Shown here one piece after another: positions 1 to 7,371 of a stretch of 64,000 nt of DNA. Numbering within the stretch: the stretch's first letter is position 1; each line of letters begins with the position of its first letter. The notes under the pieces are model-generated. The model searched no databases. It saw only the letters and a program-made list of their open reading frames with translations, and was not told the DNA's origin. The stretch lies in NCBI RefSeq assembly GCF_014654365.1, contig NZ_BNAY01000002.1:806001-870000 (forward strand). The letters are read 5' to 3'. The stretch is from Amycolatopsis oliviviridis. Lineage in GTDB: Bacteria > Actinomycetota > Actinomycetes > Mycobacteriales > Pseudonocardiaceae. Both the position numbers and the translations under genes were made by a program.

Positions 1-402
1 CTCAAGCTCGACGCGGCCTTCGTCCACCTCAACCGCGCCGACGCCCGGGGCAACGCGCAGTACCTCGGCCCGGATCCGTACTTCGACGAACTGTTCGCGC
101 TCGCCGCCGAAAAGTGTTACGTGTCCACGGAAAAGATCGTGGAGACGGCCGAACTCGCCGAGGCGGGACCAGTGCAGAGCCTGCTGCTGAGCCGGATGCT
201 CGTCACCGGGGTCGCCGAAACCCCGAACGGCGCGCATTTCACCACCGCCGCCCCGGATTACGGACGCGACGAACGCTTCCAGCGTCACTACGCCCAAGCC
301 GCCAAGGATCTCGAAGCGTGGCCGGACTTCGTCGACCGGTTCCTGTCCGGGGACGAAGCGCAGTACCAGAAGGCCGTCGCCGAATTCGGGGAGTCCGCAT
401 GA
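1..402 (+). CDS. ipdA: IpdA, CoA-transferase-like subunit alpha (5' truncated)
   Basis: The reading frame is open from the first base of the window and ends in TGA at 400-402, so only the last 133 residues are present. The visible part contains NRADARGNAQYLGPDPYFDE, typical of class I CoA-transferase alpha subunits. IpdA pairs with IpdB to hydrolyse and open ring C of the CoA thioester COCHEA-CoA in the cytoplasm during cholesterol C/D-ring degradation (known of the family). The stop overlaps the ipdB start as ATGA, implying translational coupling. In mycobacteria echA20 lies just upstream, which would be outside this window. Identity rests on the ipdA-ipdB-ipdC order and the nearby KstR2-type genes. 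Confidence 0.85.
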   Translation, partial: LKLDAAFVHLNRADARGNAQYLGPDPYFDELFALAAEKCYVSTEKIVETAELAEAGPVQSLLLSRMLVTGVAETPNGAHFTTAAPDYGRDERFQRHYAQAAKDLEAWPDFVDRFLSGDEAQYQKAVAEFGESA

Positions 403-1124
403 GTGACATCAGTCGTGCCGAAGTGGCGGTCGTCGCCTGCGCCGAGTTGTTCCGCGGCGACGGCGAGATCGTGGTGAGCCCCATGGGTTTCATCCCGTCG
501 CTGGGCGCCCGGCTCGCCAGGCTGACGTTCGAACCGGACATCCTGCTGTCCGACGGCGAGGCGTACCTGATGACGCCGGACGCCGTCGTCGAAGGCTGGC
601 AGCCGTTCCGCAAGGTCCTCGACACCGTGGTACCGCGCGGAAAACGCCATGTGGTGATGGGCGCCAATCAGATCGACGGCGAGGGAAACCAGAACATCTC
701 GGCGATCGGCGAGCATTCCCGGCCCAAGAAACAACTTCTCGGGGTGCGCGGCGGTCCGGGCAACACGGCCAACCACCGCACGAGCTACTGGGTTCCCCGG
801 CACGGCAAGCGGGTCTTCGTCGACCAGGTCGACATCGTGTCCGGCGTCGGCTACGCCAGGGCTCGCGAGGCGGGTCTGCGGCATCACGACGTCCACCGCG
901 TCGTCACCAACCTCGGCGTCCTGGACTTCGGCGGCGAAGACCACGCGCCGAGGCTGCTTTCCGTGCATCCGGGGGTTTCCGTGGACGAGGTCGTCGAGGC
1001 GACGTCGTTCCCGCTGATCACCGACGGCGTCACGGAGACCCGGCTGCCGACCGAGTCCGAACTGCTCCTGATCCGGACCAGTCTCGATCCGAAGTCCGCG
1101 CGGGACAAGGAAGTCCCGTCGTGA
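399..1124 (+). CDS. ipdB: IpdB, CoA-transferase-like subunit beta
   Basis: This 241-residue protein starts at the ATG that overlaps the ipdA stop; an in-frame extension further upstream is only a shadow of ipdA. It has the class I CoA-transferase beta-subunit fold signature, with SPMGFIPSLGARLA near residues 25-40 and GANQIDGEGNQNIS near 89-102. With IpdA it forms the heteromer acting on COCHEA-CoA in steroid ring C opening (family knowledge). The stop codon overlaps the GTG start of ipdC, so ipdA-ipdB-ipdC form one operon. Paralogous acyl-CoA:3-oxoacid CoA-transferases look similar; the operon context decides the call. Confidence 0.88.
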   Translation: MSDISRAEVAVVACAELFRGDGEIVVSPMGFIPSLGARLARLTFEPDILLSDGEAYLMTPDAVVEGWQPFRKVLDTVVPRGKRHVVMGANQIDGEGNQNISAIGEHSRPKKQLLGVRGGPGNTANHRTSYWVPRHGKRVFVDQVDIVSGVGYARAREAGLRHHDVHRVVTNLGVLDFGGEDHAPRLLSVHPGVSVDEVVEATSFPLITDGVTETRLPTESELLLIRTSLDPKSARDKEVPS

Positions 1125-2167
1125 AGACCGCGCTGACCGAACTGGCGGGCATCCGGCATCCGGTCGTGCAGACCGGGATGGGCTGGGTCGCCGGGCCGCG
1201 GCTGGTGTCCGCGACGGCGGAAGCGGGCGGCCTCGGCATCCTCGCCTCCGCGACGATGACCTACGACGAGCTGGCGGCGGCGATCAAGGAGGTCAAGAGC
1301 CGCACGTCGCGACCGTTCGGGGTCAACCTCCGCGCGGACGCCGAAGACGCCGGGCGCCGGGTCGAACTGCTCGTCACCGAGGAGGTCAAGGTCGCTTCCT
1401 TCGCGCTCGCGCCGAAGAAGGACATGATCGCGCGGCTGAAGGACAACGGCGTCCTCGTCGTGCCCTCGGTCGGCGCGGCCAGACACGCGGAGAAGGTCGC
1501 GGGCTGGGGTGCCGACGCCGTCATCGTGCAGGGCGGCGAGGGCGGCGGGCACACCGGCGGGGTCGCGACGACGCTGCTGCTGCCGTCGGTGCTGGACGCC
1601 GTCGACATCCCGGTGGTCGCGGCGGGCGGCTTCTTCGACGGCCGCGGGCTGGCCGCCGCACTGGCCTACGGGGCGGCCGGGGTCGCCATGGGCACCCGGT
1701 TCCTCCTGACGAAGGAAAGCACCGTCCCCGACGAGATCAAGCAGGCCTACCTCGCCCGTGACCTCAACGGCACCGTCGTCACCCGCAAGGTGGACGGGAT
1801 GCCGCATCGCGTCCTGCGGACGGAGCTGGTCGACGCGCTCGAGTCCGCCGGTCCGGTGAGCGGGCTCGCCAGGGCGGCCCGCAACGCCGCGAAGTTCCGG
1901 AAGCTCAGCGGTCTCTCGTGGCGTTCGCTGGCCGCCGAAGGGCTGCGGATGAAACGCGGCGGCGACCGGACGTGGTCGCAGGTGCTGATGGCCGCCAACA
2001 CGCCGATGTTGCTGCGCGCCGGGCTCGTCGAGGGCGATCGGAGCGCCGGCGTGCTGGCGTCAGGGCAGGTCGTCGGCCTGCTCGACGACCTGCCCGCGGT
2101 CGGCGAGCTGATCGAGAAGATCGTGGCCGACGCCGCCGACGCCCTGCGGCGACTGGGCTCCGAGTGA
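1121..2167 (+). CDS. ipdC: IpdC, nitronate monooxygenase-like flavoenzyme
   Basis: A 348-residue TIM-barrel flavoprotein of the nitronate monooxygenase / 2-nitropropane dioxygenase superfamily. The FMN-phosphate binding region shows GGEGGGHTG at 138-146, AAGGFFDGR at 167-175 and GVAMGTRFL at 187-195. The N-terminus (RHPVVQTGMGWVAGP) is typical. IpdC is required for HIP (C/D-ring propionate) breakdown, acting as a CoA-ester reductase or hydroxylase in the pathway; its exact chemistry is less settled than that of IpdAB. The GTG start overlaps the ipdB stop by 4 bp. It is the last gene of the operon, and no clear terminator follows before the next gene at 2199. Confidence 0.85.
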   Translation: MKTALTELAGIRHPVVQTGMGWVAGPRLVSATAEAGGLGILASATMTYDELAAAIKEVKSRTSRPFGVNLRADAEDAGRRVELLVTEEVKVASFALAPKKDMIARLKDNGVLVVPSVGAARHAEKVAGWGADAVIVQGGEGGGHTGGVATTLLLPSVLDAVDIPVVAAGGFFDGRGLAAALAYGAAGVAMGTRFLLTKESTVPDEIKQAYLARDLNGTVVTRKVDGMPHRVLRTELVDALESAGPVSGLARAARNAAKFRKLSGLSWRSLAAEGLRMKRGGDRTWSQVLMAANTPMLLRAGLVEGDRSAGVLASGQVVGLLDDLPAVGELIEKIVADAADALRRLGSE

Positions 2168-2198
2168 AGGACCGGGCACGCTGTGCTTGACTTCGGCC

Positions 2199-2990
2199 AT
2201 GATCTCGGAGAGTCGTTGTCCGGTCGAGGACGGTGAGCTGTACGTCCGCAGTACCGGCGAAGGGCCGCTTCTGCTCCTGATCGCCGGTGGGCTGGGCTCG
2301 GCGGACACGTTCCGGGCGATGACGAAGCTGCTCGCCGACGACTACACGGTCGTCACCTATGACCGGCGCGGTCACTTCCGCAGCACCGACACCAGCACCG
2401 GCCCGGTCAGCGTGCCGAAGCAGGCCGAGGACGCCCACGCCGTCCTCCAGCACGTCGGCGGCGGGCCGGCGAGCGTGTTCGGGACCAGCGCGGGCGCCTT
2501 GATCGGCCTCGACCTCGTCGCCCGGTACCCGGACGCGGCGAGCGTCCTGGTCGCGCACGAACCGCCCGCCGTCCAGCTGCTCCCGGACGCGCTGGGCTGG
2601 CTCGACGAGGCCAACGCGCAGGTGCGGCTCGCGCAGGCGGGTGACCTGATGGGCGCGTTCAAGCGGTTCACCGACGGCATCGCCGGTGCCGCGCTGCCCG
2701 AGCTGCGCGCGATCCGGCTGCCGAACGAGGAGGACTGGAAGCGGCTGTTCGGCCGCGAACTGGCCGAGATCCTCGACTACCTGCCCGATCTGCGGGCGCT
2801 GCGGAGGGCCAGGACCGAGATCTTCCCCGTCGCGGGTGTCGGCAGCCGCGGGCATTACCACTACCAGCCCGCGAAGGTCCTCGCGCTGGAACTGGGCCTG
2901 CCGTTCACCGAGGTGCCCGGGGCGCATCTGGCGCCGCAGCGGAACCCGGCCCAGTTCACCGAAGCGCTGCGGGATCTGCTCGACGGCTGA
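2199..2990 (+). CDS. Alpha/beta hydrolase
   Basis: A 263-residue cytoplasmic alpha/beta hydrolase. The nucleophile elbow GTSAG places the catalytic Ser near residue 97, an LIAGGLG loop near residue 28 forms the oxyanion region, and a C-terminal GAHLAP supplies the likely catalytic His. I chose the ATG at 2199; an upstream TTG at 2187 is in frame but weaker. It begins only 31 bp after ipdC, but nothing in the sequence ties it to steroid degradation, and homologues are generic hydrolases often annotated next to regulators. The substrate is unknown. Confidence 0.75.
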   Translation: MISESRCPVEDGELYVRSTGEGPLLLLIAGGLGSADTFRAMTKLLADDYTVVTYDRRGHFRSTDTSTGPVSVPKQAEDAHAVLQHVGGGPASVFGTSAGALIGLDLVARYPDAASVLVAHEPPAVQLLPDALGWLDEANAQVRLAQAGDLMGAFKRFTDGIAGAALPELRAIRLPNEEDWKRLFGRELAEILDYLPDLRALRRARTEIFPVAGVGSRGHYHYQPAKVLALELGLPFTEVPGAHLAPQRNPAQFTEALRDLLDG

Positions 2991-2993
2991 GCG

Positions 2994-3078
2994 TCACGCC
3001 ATCAGGGGCAGCTTCCCGATGGTGGCCTGCGGGAACGCGGCGTGATGCTGCCGGAACTGGGTCAACGCGCTGCCCGAC
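2994..3078 (-). pseudogene. C-terminal remnant of an unidentified gene
   Basis: On the minus strand a short open stretch ends in TGA at 2994-2996 and encodes about 27 residues, including FRQHHAAFPQATIGKLPLMA, which reads like a natural protein C-terminus. No start codon or N-terminal part is present; the upstream side meets the Lrp-like remnant at 3080. I cannot name the parent family. It may be a deletion junction product rather than an expressed gene. Confidence 0.3.
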
Positions 3079-3079
3079 C

Positions 3080-3184
3080 TTCGTGATCGACAAGCTGACC
3101 GAGCGCGCGGAGGTGGCCGACGTGCGGACCTCCATGGTCTTCGAGCACAGCAGGCGCACCCGGATCACGCCGGTGGACCGCTGA
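3080..3184 (+). pseudogene. C-terminal remnant of an Lrp/AsnC-family regulator
   Basis: This stretch encodes 34 residues ending in TGA and contains FVIDKLTERAEVADVRTSM followed by VFEHSRRTRITPVDR. The pattern, a helix then VxxxRTSxVF then a basic tail, is that of the end of the RAM effector domain of Lrp/AsnC regulators. The HTH and most of the RAM domain are absent. It directly abuts another remnant on the opposite strand, suggesting a deletion fused two convergent gene ends. Family assignment is by eye. Confidence 0.45.
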
Positions 3185-3188
3185 GCGT

Positions 3189-3746
3189 CTACAGCTCCCG
3201 GATGACGCGGGCCGGGTTGCCGGCGGCGAACACCTTCGACGGCAGGTCTCGCGTGACGACGCTGCCCGCGCCCACCACCGTGTCGTCCCCGACGGTCACC
3301 CCGGCGCAGACGATGACGCCGCCGCCGAACCACACGTTGTTCCCGATGGTGATCGGCGCCGCCGACTCCCAGCGCTGCCGCCGCAGTTCGTGGTCCTCCA
3401 TGGGATGCAGCGCGGTCAGCAGCTGACAGCGCGGGCCGATCGAGCAGTCCGAGCCGATCTTGATCGGGGCGCAGTCGAGGAGGATCGCGTCGTAGTTGAG
3501 GAAACTGTTGGCGCCGATCTCGATCAGATAGCCGTAGTCGCACTGGAACCGCGGCATGATCCAGGAACCCTCACCGAGTTTTCCCAGCAGCTCGCGCAGA
3601 ATCGTGTCCCGCTCACCGGTCTCCTCGGCGCCCGTGCCGTTGAACTTGTCCACCAGGGCCTGTGCGCGCCTGCGGTCCGCGACCAGTTCGGGGTCGTTGT
3701 CCCGGTACAGCTCGCCGCGCAGCATGCGGTCCTTGTGCTCACCCAT
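3189..3746 (-). CDS. Maltose/galactoside O-acetyltransferase family (hexapeptide repeat)
   Basis: A 185-residue protein of the Maa/LacA acetyltransferase family. The N-terminus (RMLRGELYRDNDPELVADR) is the family's Mac domain. It is followed by left-handed beta-helix hexapeptides from about residue 75, including IGANSFLNYD, IGSDCSIGP, ITIGNNVWFGGGVIVCAGV and VGAGSVVTRDLPS. The active-site His lies in LTALHPM. It transfers acetyl from acetyl-CoA to a sugar hydroxyl in the cytoplasm. It is a single gene; a hairpin at 3771-3806 separates it from the DUF1996 gene upstream on the same strand. Confidence 0.88.
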   Translation of the reverse strand: MGEHKDRMLRGELYRDNDPELVADRRRAQALVDKFNGTGAEETGERDTILRELLGKLGEGSWIMPRFQCDYGYLIEIGANSFLNYDAILLDCAPIKIGSDCSIGPRCQLLTALHPMEDHELRRQRWESAAPITIGNNVWFGGGVIVCAGVTVGDDTVVGAGSVVTRDLPSKVFAAGNPARVIREL

Positions 3747-3770
3747 GCCGCCAACCTACCGAAAAGGACC

Positions 3771-3806
3771 CTGCCGGTGGGCCTCCCTGGGGAAGCCCGC
3801 CGGCAG
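3771..3806 (-). terminator. Rho-independent-type terminator after the DUF1996 gene
   Basis: A 12-bp stem (3771-3782 with 3795-3806, one G-U pair) closes a 12-nt loop. Read on the minus strand it is followed by GGTCCTTTTC, a short T run. It lies downstream of the gene at 4004-5104 and upstream of the acetyltransferase, so it should end DUF1996 transcription. Confidence 0.55.
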
Positions 3807-4003
3807 AGCGGGTAAACGCTTGCGGAGCGTTCTTCAGTTGTGTCGATCGGTTTCAGGTAGGGCCGGCCCGGCGGGTGGGTGAGGTGTAGGGGGGACCCGC
3901 CGAGCCGGAGTATCTTCCTTTCTGTTCGCCGGTGCACAGTTGGCGTTGAACCGCCTCGGCCGTCGGAGTGAGCCGAGGACGCTCGAGGTGGTCGCTCAGC
4001 GCC

Positions 4004-5104
4004 TCATTCGCGGCACTCGCGACCTTCGTTGACGCAGTCGACGAGCCGGTCCATGATCCGGTCCGGCATCACGTTCGCGAAATCGTCGTGGTCGGAGAAG
4101 GGGTTGTGCTCCTCTTCGGGGAAAGAGTCCACTTTGTACTGTCCGTTGACCTGGATCTGCCGCGGGATCTCGTAGGTCAGCGAGATGGTGAGCTCCGGGA
4201 CGGCGGTCAGGCCGTTCGCGCACTCGCCGTTCTCCTCGGGATACTTGATGTGGTCCCGGTGGTTCTCGCTGTCGATGTTGTTCCCGTCAAGACAGCTCGG
4301 GAACGTGTGCACCCGCTTGACGTCACTGCCCTCGGGACAGATCGGGTACTGCTTGATGACCCGGTTCTCGAAGCCGGTGCAGGTCCAGCTCTCCCGCGCG
4401 TTCGCGGGCCCGTTGGTGGTGACTTTCGCGTCCCCGTAGAGGATCCGGAGGAACTTCGGCATCTCCTTCACCTTCTCCTGGGCGTTGCCCTTGAAGGTGA
4501 TGTCGACGACCGCGGGGCGCTGGATCTCACCGTCGTTGCCCGCGAGTTCGTTGTCCGCGTTCGGTTCGTCCAATCGAGCCTGAGCCTGATCCTGGTCGGC
4601 GTCGTTCCGGTCGCCGTCGCGGTTCTGGTCCTGATCCCGGCCCTGGTCCTGCTCCTGTTCGGTGTCGATCCGGACCACCGGCCAGAAGTACGCCGATTCG
4701 TCGCCGTTCGCACAGGTGGTCCCGGCGCCCAGCAGGCTGTCGTTGTCCGAGTCCGCGTTCGTGGAAAGGTTCCCGACGTAGTCGTGCAGATGCTGGGCGC
4801 CGTTGCGGATACCCGGCTGCGCGATGAAGTTGTCGGGATTGAAATGCCCGTTCTCGTTCCGTCCACAGTCGACGGTGAACGAACCCGTGGAAGCGTTCCG
4901 GCCCTGCCGCGGTTCGTCGACGTTCGGCCGGACCTTCGTGATGTCCACGAACTGCGACTTGTCCACCTCGTCCGCGGAGGCACGGTCCGGGTCGCCGGTC
5001 GTGGTGGCCACCACCAGTCCGCCGACCGCGATCGACAGACCCAGCAACGCGGTCGCGATCTTGGTCCTCCGGGCGATCCGGTGGCGCCCTTGATTTCGTG
5101 CCAT
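4004..5104 (-). CDS. Secreted DUF1996 protein
   Basis: A 366-residue protein with an N-terminal basic stretch and hydrophobic segment (TALLGLSIAVGGLVVATTT, about 18-36), read as a signal peptide or anchor. The DUF1996 domain follows from about residue 45, with conserved blocks such as NGAQHLHDYVGN, CPEGSDVKRVHTFPSCLDG and the HRDHIKYP region. A strongly acidic, Gln/Asp/Asn/Arg-rich low-complexity insert lies at roughly residues 145-180 inside the domain. DUF1996 proteins are extracytoplasmic and of unknown activity. It follows the sigma/anti-sigma pair on the same strand, behind its own candidate promoter of the TGAACC-N16-CGTAT type at 5197-5223. Confidence 0.8.
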   Translation of the reverse strand: MARNQGRHRIARRTKIATALLGLSIAVGGLVVATTTGDPDRASADEVDKSQFVDITKVRPNVDEPRQGRNASTGSFTVDCGRNENGHFNPDNFIAQPGIRNGAQHLHDYVGNLSTNADSDNDSLLGAGTTCANGDESAYFWPVVRIDTEQEQDQGRDQDQNRDGDRNDADQDQAQARLDEPNADNELAGNDGEIQRPAVVDITFKGNAQEKVKEMPKFLRILYGDAKVTTNGPANARESWTCTGFENRVIKQYPICPEGSDVKRVHTFPSCLDGNNIDSENHRDHIKYPEENGECANGLTAVPELTISLTYEIPRQIQVNGQYKVDSFPEEEHNPFSDHDDFANVMPDRIMDRLVDCVNEGRECRE

Positions 5105-5196
5105 TGGCTGCTCACCTCATTCCTTTCCGGACGCGTCGAAACGCAGGCCCGGGGATGAGTTACCCATTCACCGGATTTCGATCCGGTTACTGGTGA

Positions 5197-5223
5197 ATAC
5201 GGTTCCCGCCGGAAACCGGTTCA
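5197..5223 (-). promoter_or_regulatory. Candidate SigL-type ECF promoter of the DUF1996 gene
   Basis: On the minus strand TGAACC (5223-5218) is followed after exactly 16 nt by CGTAT (5201-5197), 93 nt before the DUF1996 start. The mycobacterial SigL consensus is TGAACC with a 15-17 nt spacer and CGTgtc. The same arrangement recurs at 6624-6650. Confidence 0.5.
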
Positions 5224-5241
5224 AAAAAAGATCGAAAAAAG

Positions 5242-5991
5242 CTACCGGCGCACGACGGCCAGCACGGTGCCGTCCTGCTTGTGCACCTCGAAACGTTCGA
5301 TGTCGGCTTTCCGCAAAGCCGTCGAACCGGTGATGACGAGCGGATCCGGGGAGCCGGGGACTCCGTACCCCTTGGCCGGAACGCTCCAGTTGTTGACGAC
5401 GTAGGCCTCTCCACCGTGGGAGTAGGCGAAGAGCTGACAGGTCATCGGCCCGATGAGGCCGCGCATTTCGAGCTCGACGGCGCTGCCCCATTCCTTCTCC
5501 TGGACCGTGACCTCGGCGGCGACCGCGTTGCCCGCCTCGGACCAGCCGAACGGGGCGGCGCCGCCGTCCGGTCCCGCTTCCCTGGACGACGGCGGAGGCC
5601 GCACCACCGACGTGACGACCGTGGGAGCGGCCTGCGTGATGACGGGTTCACGGTTCGTGAGCGAAAGGACGACGAGCGGCCCGCCGACGACGAGCACGAG
5701 GACGGCGGCGGCCGTCGCGAGCCGGACGACCTTCCGGCGGCGGTTCGCCTTGGCGGCGTCCGCGAGCAGCATCCGCAGCACGCGCGGCCCCGGCCCCTTC
5801 ACGGGCGGATCCGGCCAGCTCTTCTTGACCATGTCCAGAATGTCCGGCAGGTGGTACATCTCCACCAGCTCGACCTGACACTCGGGACACTCCAGCAGAT
5901 GCGCCTCGAACCTGGCGTGATCCTCCTCGCCGAGGACGCCGAGCACGTAGGCGGCGATATCCGTGTGCGGAGCTCCGGACACCTCGCTCAC
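5242..5991 (-). CDS. Membrane zinc-binding anti-sigma factor, RslA-like
   Basis: A 249-residue protein with an N-terminal ZAS domain: His31, Cys35 and Cys38 in FEAHLLECPECQ form the HxxxCxxC zinc motif, preceded by HTDIAAYVLGVLG. One transmembrane helix lies near residues 88-111 (ATAAAVLVLVVGGPLVVLSL). A 130-residue extracytoplasmic domain of the RskA C-terminal type follows. Its start overlaps the end of the sigma-factor gene by 4 bp, the usual arrangement for a cognate pair. It should hold the sigma factor inactive at the membrane until an envelope, possibly oxidative, signal releases it. RslA of mycobacteria is the closest described model. Confidence 0.88.
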   Translation of the reverse strand: MSEVSGAPHTDIAAYVLGVLGEEDHARFEAHLLECPECQVELVEMYHLPDILDMVKKSWPDPPVKGPGPRVLRMLLADAAKANRRRKVVRLATAAAVLVLVVGGPLVVLSLTNREPVITQAAPTVVTSVVRPPPSSREAGPDGGAAPFGWSEAGNAVAAEVTVQEKEWGSAVELEMRGLIGPMTCQLFAYSHGGEAYVVNNWSVPAKGYGVPGSPDPLVITGSTALRKADIERFEVHKQDGTVLAVVRR

Positions 5992-6548
5992 CCCCGCTCC
6001 TGCAGCGCCCTGCGCAGCGCGCGCACAGCGTGGTGGATCCGCGATTTCACCGTACCCGGCGGGACCCCGAGCGTCGCCGCGACCTCGTTCACGGTCCGGT
6101 CACGCAGGTAGGTCTGCTGGACGGCCTCACGTTGTTCCGGGGAAAGATTGCGCAGGGCCTCGTAAACGATCATGGCCGCCAGCGTCTTCTCCGATTCGTC
6201 CGGCACTCCGATCGAATCCGACTCCAGTTCCTCCACCTCTTGAGGGCGGGCGCTCCGGCTCCGCCAGCCGTCGATGACGATGCGCCTGGCCACGGTGAAC
6301 AGCCAGGCGCGCAGCATCTCCGGCTGCCGGTCGAGCTTGCCGGCGTTGCGCCACGCCTTGATGAGCGTCTCCTGGACCACGTCCTCGGCCCACTGACGAT
6401 CGTGGCCGGTCAGCTTCAGCACGAACGCCATCAGGCTCGACCCGAACTCCTGGTACAACGCCCTGATGAGGTCGTCATGCCCGTTCGACGCGGGTTCATG
6501 ATCGACAATTGGCTGCAGTATCCGAGAGTGGCGTCCCACGCGGCACAT
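5988..6548 (-). CDS. ECF RNA polymerase sigma factor, SigL/SigK-like
   Basis: A 186-residue sigma factor with region 2 around residues 25-95 (AEDVVQETLIKAWRN, LRAWLFTVARRIVIDGWRSR) and region 4 around 128-182 (LSPEQREAVQQTYLRDRTVNEVAATLGVPPG split over two helices, then TVKSRIHHAVRALRRAL). No extra C-terminal domain. The ATG at 6548 gives a slightly long N-terminus; a start further inside is possible. It is translationally coupled to the anti-sigma gene. Both neighbouring transcription units carry TGAACC-N16-CGTAT upstream, so they are its probable regulon (inference). Confidence 0.87.
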   Translation of the reverse strand: MCRVGRHSRILQPIVDHEPASNGHDDLIRALYQEFGSSLMAFVLKLTGHDRQWAEDVVQETLIKAWRNAGKLDRQPEMLRAWLFTVARRIVIDGWRSRSARPQEVEELESDSIGVPDESEKTLAAMIVYEALRNLSPEQREAVQQTYLRDRTVNEVAATLGVPPGTVKSRIHHAVRALRRALQERG

Positions 6549-6623
6549 CTTTGTGTGCCCAGGGGCGATAAGTCCAGTACCAAAACCGTTCGGTACCGGT
6601 TTCTCCGCACGGTGAAAGTTTTT

Positions 6624-6650
6624 TGAACCGTTCCCGACTCGTGACCGTAT
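6624..6650 (+). promoter_or_regulatory. Candidate SigL-type ECF promoter of the redox operon
   Basis: TGAACC at 6624-6629 is followed after 16 nt by CGTAT at 6646-6650. It points towards the operon starting at 6811, leaving a leader of roughly 150 nt. Same spacing and bases as the candidate at 5197-5223. Confidence 0.5.
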
Positions 6651-6810
6651 CCCCTACCGAAGACCCCGACCCGGCGGTGTCCCCCGCGCCGCCGAATCCA
6701 CTGTGGATCATGAGCGTCCGGCATGACTGTCCACAGTGGACTTGAACCTGCCTGCACACCATCTCCCCGCGGGGATGGCGTTCTCCTCTGGCCCCGACAG
6801 GAGGATATCT

Positions 6811-7371
6811 GTGAACCCCGTGTCACGCTCGGTCATACCTCTGACCCTGACCCTGTCCGCGATCGCGCTGACCTCGGCCTGCACCACCGGTACCGCGGGA
6901 CCGAACGGCTCTCCGGGTGCGGCCCCCGCCGCCGGAGCCGCCCAGATACCGGGCATGCCCGACCCGGCGGCCGAACCGGCCCCCGGTGTCACGGCGGCGA
7001 TCCTGTTCGACCTCGGACCGATCGTCACCGACACCAATGGCTTCACGCTTTACCGCTACGACAAGGACACGATCGATCCGCCCAAGTCGAACTGCGCCGA
7101 AACCTGTTCGCGCGCCTGGATTCCCGCCAAGGCGGGCGGCGACCTCGTGGTGACCGGGATCGATCGCGCCCTGGTCGGCACCGTGACCAGGGACGACGGC
7201 ACCGAGCAGCTCACGCTCGCGGGCTGGCCGCTCTACCGCAACGCCAAGGACGCGATGCCCGGCAACACCGGCGGGCAGGGCGTCGACGACGCGTGGTTCC
7301 CGGCCAAACCGGACGGTACGAAAGTGCTGCTCACCGCGGACACCTGGCAGGCCGATGACCTCGGCATCTGA
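6811..7371 (+). CDS. Secreted lipoprotein with Yx(F/W/Y)xxD repeats
   Basis: A 186-residue lipoprotein. The GTG at 6811 is chosen because AGGAGG lies at 6799-6804; an upstream in-frame ATG has no such site. The signal peptide is VNPVSRSVIPLTLTLSAIA and ends in the lipobox LTSAC, so Cys would be acylated at the outer membrane face. After a Gly/Ala/Pro linker come two copies of the lipoprotein repeat (PF03640 type): LYRYDKDTIDPPKSNC with CSRAW, and LYRNAKDAMPGNTGGQG with WFPAKPDG. The biochemical role of the family is unknown. It is the first gene of a five-gene operon and overlaps the next gene by 17 bp. Confidence 0.85.
   Translation: MNPVSRSVIPLTLTLSAIALTSACTTGTAGPNGSPGAAPAAGAAQIPGMPDPAAEPAPGVTAAILFDLGPIVTDTNGFTLYRYDKDTIDPPKSNCAETCSRAWIPAKAGGDLVVTGIDRALVGTVTRDDGTEQLTLAGWPLYRNAKDAMPGNTGGQGVDDAWFPAKPDGTKVLLTADTWQADDLGI

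Noticed and set aside
3968..5158. Long plus-strand open frame (396 codons) opposite the DUF1996 gene
   Set aside because: It mirrors the real gene through G+C-rich third positions. The encoded protein is Val/Arg rich, without domains, and the minus-strand gene has clear DUF1996 motifs.
6549..6623. Autoregulatory SigL promoter before the sigma gene
   Set aside because: On the minus strand there is GGGAAC and several CGT cores, but none with TGAACC and proper spacing; support is too weak.
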